From assembly GCF_017086405.1 (NCBI RefSeq), contig NZ_CP070973.1, positions 2,170,001 through 2,234,000 on the forward strand: a stretch of 64,000 bases of DNA. Reading direction: 5' to 3'. Shown here piece by piece: positions 59,095 through 64,000 of the stretch (positions are counted from its first letter, which is position 1; every line of letters starts with the position of its first letter). Under the pieces are notes generated by a model. That model ran no database searches, had not been told where the DNA came from, and saw nothing but the letters and a program-made list of their open reading frames with translations. Both the position numbers and the translations under genes were made by a program. This stretch comes from Mycobacterium gordonae. GTDB lineage: Bacteria; Actinomycetota; Actinomycetes; Mycobacteriales; Mycobacteriaceae.

Positions 59095-59394
59095 CTAGTC
59101 GCGGTTCGCCGGCTGCGCCACAGCGGCCAGCATGTTCGCCGAAGCGGCCTCGTTGGCCAGGTAGACGGTGTCAGCCTCGGCGACGTAGCCGGCCCGGAGG
59201 TCCACACGAGCGGCCAGCGCCGCTGAAAATGCTTTGACATCGCAGTAGGAGCCGCTGACTGCAGCAGCGCTGGCCTGACACGAGAAATCCAGCCCCGCCG
59301 GCGCCGTCGTCTGGTTAAGGTCGTCCACCAACGCGCCCCATCGGGTGGTCAGAGTCTGCACAGCACCGGGATCGACGAGGAGATGCTGCTGCAC
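59095..59394 (-). CDS. Small ESX-secretion-associated protein (EspC/WXG100-like)
   Basis: A 99-residue, almost wholly helical protein: LLVDPGAVQTLTTRWGALVDDLNQ, then DVKAFSAALAARVDLRAGYVAEADTVYLANEAASANMLAAV. Its Trp-Gly in the turn region and C-terminal Tyr spacing resemble EspC/WXG100-type partners of type VII secretion. It ends 2 bases before the toxin gene on the same strand, the usual layout of ESX polymorphic-toxin cassettes, where the small protein pairs with the toxin's N-terminal domain for export. Confidence 0.72.
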   Translation of the reverse strand: MQQHLLVDPGAVQTLTTRWGALVDDLNQTTAPAGLDFSCQASAAAVSGSYCDVKAFSAALAARVDLRAGYVAEADTVYLANEAASANMLAAVAQPANRD

Positions 59395-60005
59395 GGCGGC
59401 AGCGTAGCCGCCCTCTTCGACGCTCGCACTTCACCAGTGGGATCGGCTGAACCGCCTTTGGCACTACGCAATCAGAGTCGCGGTCCTCAATCTGAGGACA
59501 TCGTCTCGATGATGGTCATGAGCGACTTCGCGTTGCCGCCGACAAACACATCCAGCATTCAGGGCCAATAGCCCGCGCCCTGTCCGCGGTATGTGCTGCG
59601 GGGCGCGTTTCCGGGTCTGTCCAGTGTGCTCGGCCGGCTTGTGTCCGATCGTGTCTGTCAGCGGTCACGCAATTCCCAGGATTGTGGTTATCAGACACGG
59701 AATTCCGGACGCTGACATCAGGAATTTTCCGTTCCGGGCGGTGTGGCTACTGGGCCTGGGCCTCGCACGTGTTCGCTCTTGATCTGCTGGAAATCGGCGG
59801 ACCCAAGGGCGCTAACGGGTAGAAGAGATCTCCAAAACGAGCGTGCGCACCAAGAATGGGCACCCCGCAATGTCGACATCCGCCCTCTTCGTCATCGGAC
59901 AACGCCGCGGCGAGGCCCAGGTCGACCATTTATGACCGGGGCAGCGTCTGCCACGTCTTGGATGCAGTGCCTTACTTCGGTGACATGCGGTCTGGGAGCC
60001 TGATC
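59395..60005. other. 610-base stretch without a supported gene
   Basis: No gene is convincing. One 60-codon minus-strand frame (59747-59929) contains CRHCGVPI, a possible metal-binding Cys pair, but has no ribosome site and no known family. The stretch probably holds the promoter of the toxin cassette on its left end and degenerate DNA linked to the HNH element on its right. Confidence 0.35.
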
Positions 60006-60320
60006 GAATCATGGAGCCAGGCTCGGGACGTCCCGGATCCCGAACTCACGTCGCAGCAACGTGCGAACCGCGTAATACCCGCCATCACGTGCACGCCGGC
60101 GCCGGGCGGCGTGGCCGCCGAACACAGGCACACCTCGGGAATCATCGTGCTCCAAGGGTTCAGCCGTGGGGTGGGGCCGGCGAGTGCACCGTCGAATTGC
60201 CGCCCACACTGATGTCGCCGCCGACGTAGTTGGCGTCGTGGTCGCCCATTCGCGCGGCCGCCACGCAGCGGGCCGCCACCACGACGTCGCGGAAACCTGG
60301 CGAGAGACGTTCCACCAGAG
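60006..60320 (-). pseudogene. Truncated copy of the 3' end of the neighbouring oxidoreductase gene
   Basis: About 315 bases match 61925-62240, the last 104 codons of the oxidoreductase gene and 3 bases past its stop. Translated pieces match in different frames: SPGFRDVVVAARCVAAARMG with HDANYVGGDISVGGN, and AVRTLLRREFGIRDVPSLAP at the end, where the intact gene has AARTLLRREFGIREMPDLAP. The match ends abruptly at CGTTCCAC near 60318. Indels break the frame, so it is non-functional. Same orientation as the intact copy; the HNH gene lies between. Confidence 0.85.
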
Positions 60321-60521
60321 TCCGCCTAGCCCGTCTGGATGATTGCCCGATCAGTTTCATGTCCGAGTCAAAAAACCTTGAATCACACGGGTGCTCAAGT
60401 AAACACGACTTGGTCACCCCAGCGTGCACGGCTGCGCTCTTGATACGAGCGCTGGGTATCGGGCAGACATCCACAACGCTGCAACACGTTTCAGCCTCAA
60501 GGCGAGGCTGCGAAAATCGCC

Positions 60522-61760
60522 CTAGTTGGTGGTGGGTGGCGCCTTTGGTTGGAAGGGGTCGTACCACTTCCATTGGGCGCGTTCGCCGCTGGGCCCGCGG
60601 TAGGCCGGGACCTGGGGTGGGGTGGTGGTGGGTGGTCGGGCCAGGGAGCCGGGGTGCAGCAGGTCTCCGTCGCTGTCGGTGATGGTGAGGTGCTCGGCGT
60701 CACCGGAGATGGTGATCTCTCCGCGGTGGTGGAGGCGGTGGTGATAGGGGCAGAGCAGGATCAGGTTGATCAGTTCGGTGGGGCCCCCGTGTTCCCAGTG
60801 CCGGATGTGGTGGGCGTGCAGGCCGCGGGTGGCCGCGCAGCCGGGCACTGCGCAGGTGGGGTGGCGGTGTTCCAGGGCGCGGCGTAGCCGCCGGTTGATC
60901 TGGCGGGTTGTTCGCCCGGCGCCGATGGGCTGGCCGTCGCGTTGAAACCACACCTCGAAGGTGGCATCACAGGTCAGGTATTGGCGTTCGGCCTCGGTCA
61001 GCAGCGGACCCAGATGCAGCGCGGCGGTGTGTTGTTCGACATCGACGTGCACCACCACCGTGGTGTGCGCGGCGTGTGGGCGGCGGGCAGCGGCGGCATC
61101 CCAGCCGGCCTCGACCAAGCTCATGAACGCATCCATCGTGTCTGGCATTGGCGGGGCGGACTCCGAGACCTCTGCGCCGCGCTCATGCTTCCACTGGGCG
61201 ATCAGGGCCTCCCGGTGCGAGGACAGTGCCGCCTCGAACTTGGCTGCTTCGGTGTGCGGCAGGGTGATCCGCCAACTTGTGGAGTCTTCGCTGGTGGTCT
61301 TGGTGATCGCCGGTTGAGGCCGCGGATCGGGTGTGGGGCGCGGTTCGCACTTGAGCGCGGTGCGTAGCTGGTTGACCGTGGCATGACGCGCCAGCTGCTC
61401 GTAGTGCGCATCAGACCCGTCCGCCGCTCGGGCGGCGATCACCCCCACCTGATCCAGCGACAGCCGCCCCTCCCGCAACCCCTCCACACAGCGGGGAAAC
61501 TCCTGCACCCGCCGCGCGACCGTGGTGATCGTGTGCGCGTTGCCCGAAGACGCCCCCAGCTTCCAGGCCACCAACGCCGCCACCGAGCGCGCGCCCGTCG
61601 ACCCACACAACTCGTCGCGCTCCATCTCCGCGACGATCTCCACAACGCGCCCATCGATCGCGTTGCGCTGCCCGGCCAACTCTGCCAACTCCTCGAACAA
61701 CACCTCCAACCGCTTGACAGGAGGCCGCTCCGCAAAGCTCACCGGGTAGGTCACCGACAT
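60522..61760 (-). CDS. HNH endonuclease, DUF222 / 13E12-repeat family
   Basis: A 412-residue protein of the REP13E12-type family, multi-copy in many mycobacteria. The N-terminal DUF222 helical domain runs from FEELAELAGQRNAIDGRVVE. The C-terminal HNH site is CAVPGCAATRGLHAHHIRHWEHGGPTELINLILLCPYHHRLHHRG, with zinc-finger cysteines and catalytic His complete. The frame is intact. It is flanked by two copies of the 3' end of the oxidoreductase gene, which suggests mobility. Confidence 0.92.
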   Translation of the reverse strand: MSVTYPVSFAERPPVKRLEVLFEELAELAGQRNAIDGRVVEIVAEMERDELCGSTGARSVAALVAWKLGASSGNAHTITTVARRVQEFPRCVEGLREGRLSLDQVGVIAARAADGSDAHYEQLARHATVNQLRTALKCEPRPTPDPRPQPAITKTTSEDSTSWRITLPHTEAAKFEAALSSHREALIAQWKHERGAEVSESAPPMPDTMDAFMSLVEAGWDAAAARRPHAAHTTVVVHVDVEQHTAALHLGPLLTEAERQYLTCDATFEVWFQRDGQPIGAGRTTRQINRRLRRALEHRHPTCAVPGCAATRGLHAHHIRHWEHGGPTELINLILLCPYHHRLHHRGEITISGDAEHLTITDSDGDLLHPGSLARPPTTTPPQVPAYRGPSGERAQWKWYDPFQPKAPPTTN

Positions 61761-61927
61761 AACCCCATCATCACAGAGGGGTACGACAACTCTTGGCCGC
61801 CGAGTCCGCTCTCGGGCGCAACGCGTGCATGACGACTTATGCCACCAATTGTCACGTCGAGATGCTCGAACAGTAAGGGTTTCCCGCGGAGCTCACGTCG
61901 CTGGACCGGCCACCTCGCGTCAAGGAA

Positions 61928-63358
61928 TCACGGAGCCAGGTCGGGCATTTCCCGGATGCCGAATTCGCGACGCAGTAGCGTCCGGGCCGCGTAGTAACCG
62001 GCCATGCCGTGCACACCGGCGCCGGGCGGCGTGGCCGCCGAACACAGGTACACCTTGGGGATCGGTGTGCTCCAAGGGTTCAACCGTGGGGTGGGCCCGG
62101 CCAGCGCACGCACCGCCGAGTTGCCGCCCACACTGATGTCGCCGCCGACATAGTTCGCGTTGTGGTCGCTCATCCGTGCGGCCGGCACGCTGCGAGCCGC
62201 CAGCACGACGTCACGAAAACCCGGCGCGAACCGTTCCACTACCCGCGTCACCGATTCCGTTGCGTCTTGCGATGATCCGGCGGGCACGTGCGCGTAAGTC
62301 CAGAACGGGCGACGCCCCTGGGCATCCATTCGGCCGGGATCGGTGAGGTGCGGCAGAGCGGCGAGCACCATCGGCGTGGCAGCGTGACGTCTGGCCGCGA
62401 TGTCCGACTCGGCCTGTGCGATCTGCTGCCGGGTGCCGCCGAGGTGAAGGGTCGGTGCCTGGTTGAGCCGCGGGTCCGACCACGGGATGTCGTCGCTCAG
62501 GACGAAATCCACCTTGGCCGCTCCGGAGCCAAACCGGTAGCGACGCAATGCATTAGCGTACCGACCCGGAATGGAGTCACGGTAAGCCTCCAATAGCGCG
62601 GTCGGGGCGGTGTCGAAAACAGTGACACCGTCGAGCGCCTCGGTGACCTCCACGCCGGCAGTGAGCTCGCCGCCGTGGGCGCGCAGATCAGCGATGAGCG
62701 CGTCGGAGATCGCCTGAGTGCCGCCGACCGGAATGGGCCATCCGACCGAATGGGCGAGCGTCGCCAACATCAGCCCCGCGCCCGCGGAGGCGAGCGACGG
62801 CAAAGGTGTAATCGCATGCGCCGCAACGCCGGTGAATAAGGCGCGGGCGTCCTCGCCGGCCAGTGCGCCCCACGCCGGGGTGCCTTGGGCTAACATCCGC
62901 AACCCGAGGCGGACAACGGTGGGCAAGGACTTGGGCACCGACCGTTTATCGCCGAGTAGGAATGCCACGACCGCGTCAGCATTCGACACCAGCGGTCCGA
63001 GGAAGCGTCGCCAGGACTCGCCCTCGTCCAACTCAGCGCAAGTTCGCGAGAGGTCGCGATAGGCGATCGCCGCAGGTCGCCCCGGCAACGGGTTGGCATA
63101 GGAAATCTCCGGCACGGTCAACGCGACCCCGCGCCCACGCAGATCGAATTCCGCGAAGAAGGGCGATGCGAGCGCGAGGGGGTGTACCGCGGAGCACACA
63201 TCGTGTGAGACGCCGGGAAATTTGGTGTCGGCAGCGGTGCGCGCACCGCCACCGAAGGTGGGTTGTGCCTCGAGAACCCGCACTTTCAGTCCCGCACGGG
63301 CACAGATCACGGCGGCGCTCAGCCCGTTGGGCCCGCTGCCGACGACGGTGACATCCAT
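61928..63358 (-). CDS. FAD-dependent oxidoreductase, phytoene-dehydrogenase-like (Rv2997-like)
   Basis: A 476-residue protein. VTVVGSGPNGLSAAVICARAGLKVRVLEA at the N-terminus is the FAD loop, then GGGARTAADTKFPGVSHDVCSAVHPLALASPFF; the C-terminal FAD contact is KVYLCSAATPPGAGVHGMAGYYAARTLL. This is the PYROXD2/RetSat-type branch, not a CrtI. It corresponds in position to Rv2997. Substrate unknown. Its last 104 codons are duplicated at 60006-60320. Confidence 0.9.
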   Translation of the reverse strand: MDVTVVGSGPNGLSAAVICARAGLKVRVLEAQPTFGGGARTAADTKFPGVSHDVCSAVHPLALASPFFAEFDLRGRGVALTVPEISYANPLPGRPAAIAYRDLSRTCAELDEGESWRRFLGPLVSNADAVVAFLLGDKRSVPKSLPTVVRLGLRMLAQGTPAWGALAGEDARALFTGVAAHAITPLPSLASAGAGLMLATLAHSVGWPIPVGGTQAISDALIADLRAHGGELTAGVEVTEALDGVTVFDTAPTALLEAYRDSIPGRYANALRRYRFGSGAAKVDFVLSDDIPWSDPRLNQAPTLHLGGTRQQIAQAESDIAARRHAATPMVLAALPHLTDPGRMDAQGRRPFWTYAHVPAGSSQDATESVTRVVERFAPGFRDVVLAARSVPAARMSDHNANYVGGDISVGGNSAVRALAGPTPRLNPWSTPIPKVYLCSAATPPGAGVHGMAGYYAARTLLRREFGIREMPDLAP

Positions 63359-63402
63359 CTACTGATTAGATCCGACCGCCGCGCAGTGACTACAGCCGAC
63401 CG

Positions 63403-63548
63403 CCGCGCTCGCGATCCCCGCGGGGCTTGATGGCGGGGACCCGCTTCGCCCGGCTGCGCCGCGCTCGCGATCCCCGCGGGGCTTGATGGCGGGGACCCGC
63501 TTCGCCCGGCTGCGCCGCGCTCGCGATCCCCGCGGGACCCGATGGCGG
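63403..63548. repeat. 56-bp tandem repeat, two full units and part of a third
   Basis: Unit 1 (63403-63458) and unit 2 (63459-63514) are identical, beginning CCGCGCTCGCGATCCCCGCG and ending CGCCCGGCTGCG. A third copy starts at 63515 and diverges after about 22 bases, ending near 63548. Each unit contains the self-complementary CCCCGCGGGG, so it can fold. It lies between the oxidoreductase gene and serA, with divergent flanking genes, and may vary in copy number between strains (VNTR type). Confidence 0.9.
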
Positions 63549-63601
63549 CGCTCCTCAACGGGCCCGTAGGGCCCGCATCGTCGCACCGTTAGGCTGTCCG
63601 C

Positions 63602-64000
63602 GTGAACTTGCCTGTTGTATTGATAGCCGACAAACTCGCCCAATCAACCGTCGCTGCCCTGGGAGACCAGGTTGAGGTGCGCTGGGTAGACGGGCCCGAC
63701 CGCGAGAAACTGCTGGCCGCGGTGCCCGAGGCCGATGCGCTGCTGGTCCGGTCGGCCACCACCGTCGACGCCGAAGTGCTGGCCGCGGCCCCCAAGCTCA
63801 AGATCGTCGCCCGCGCCGGTGTCGGCCTGGACAACGTCGACGTCGACGCCGCAACCGCGCGCGGCGTGCTGGTGGTCAACGCCCCCACGTCCAACATCCA
63901 CAGCGCCGCCGAGCACGCAATCGCGCTGCTGCTGGCCGCGTCCCGCCAGATCCCGGCCGCGGACGCCACGCTGCGCGAGCACACCTGGAAGCGCTCCAAA
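63602..64000 (+). CDS. serA: D-3-phosphoglycerate dehydrogenase, 3' partial
   Basis: The first 133 codons of SerA (Rv2996c counterpart): NLPVVLIADKLAQSTVAALG opening, LLVRSATTVDAEVLAAAPKLKIVARAGVGLDNVDVDAAT and VVNAPTSNIHSAAEHAIALLLAASRQIP, the N-terminal substrate-domain signature. It commits 3-phosphoglycerate to serine synthesis. The frame runs open off the end of the window, so the NAD, intervening and ACT domains are not seen. GTG start at 63602, about 50 bases after the tandem repeats. Confidence 0.95.
   Translation, partial: MNLPVVLIADKLAQSTVAALGDQVEVRWVDGPDREKLLAAVPEADALLVRSATTVDAEVLAAAPKLKIVARAGVGLDNVDVDAATARGVLVVNAPTSNIHSAAEHAIALLLAASRQIPAADATLREHTWKRSK

Noticed and set aside
59747-59929. 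60-codon frame with a Cys-x2-Cys pair
   Set aside because: No ribosome site, no family resemblance and a short length; noted only within the gap description.
63403-63548. CRISPR array
   Set aside because: The repeats are directly adjacent with no spacers, and no cas genes are present.

Overview
The window is high-GC actinobacterial DNA from a pigmented non-tuberculous Mycobacterium. From about 14.7 kb to the right end the gene order follows the M. tuberculosis block Rv3032 to Rv2996c, read in reverse: Rv3032-Rv3031-Rv3030, etfB/etfA, Rv3027c, Rv3026c, iscS, mnmA, lpqA, Rv3015c, ligA, Rv3013, gatC, gatA, pfkA, gatB, Rv3007c, lppZ, Rv3005c, cfp6, ilvB1-ilvN-ilvC, Rv2997, serA. These assignments come from recalled family sequences and gene order, not from a search.

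Left part (0-14.7 kb): a carotenoid locus. A type 2 isopentenyl diphosphate isomerase (partial) and a glycosyltransferase run rightwards and meet a MarR-type regulator. A long leftward operon follows: crtE, crtI, crtB, crtYc, crtYd, a methyltransferase, crtU and a Rieske protein. From crtI onwards each gene overlaps the next by 4 bases. The predicted route is GGPP, phytoene, lycopene, beta-carotene, then an aromatic carotenoid (isorenieratene type). To its right lie an N-terminally truncated epimerase, a TIGR01777-type protein and an SDR.

Core with insertions (14.7-56 kb): conserved genes for methylglucose lipopolysaccharide synthesis, electron transfer flavoprotein, sulfur transfer and tRNA thiolation, DNA ligase, the GatCAB amidotransferase, phosphofructokinase and branched-chain amino acid synthesis. 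They are interrupted by accessory genes. These are a CYP125-like P450, a cupin protein, a DUF427/SRPBCC/FeS-photolyase group, a SagB-type dehydrogenase preceded by an unannotated 27-residue peptide gene with a perfect Shine-Dalgarno, a TetR-MmpS-MmpL efflux module with two matching operators, a GAF-GGDEF-EAL protein and an orphan ParA/MinD-like ATPase. ilvB1 is preceded by a 15-residue Leu-Val-Val-Ile leader peptide and an attenuator.

Right accessory region (56-61.9 kb): a VapBC pair with a frameshifted antitoxin, a broken ESX-type polymorphic toxin with its small partner and a possible immunity gene, and an HNH (13E12-type) endonuclease gene. The HNH gene is flanked by two copies of the 3' end of the neighbouring oxidoreductase gene. 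A 56-bp tandem repeat and the start of serA close the window.

The most novel candidate is the small peptide plus SagB-type dehydrogenase at 26.95-28.27 kb. Several genes (GNAT, vapB, the toxin tail, possibly two others) each look one base short, usually at a G or C run. Either the gene really decays there or the sequence carries homopolymer errors.
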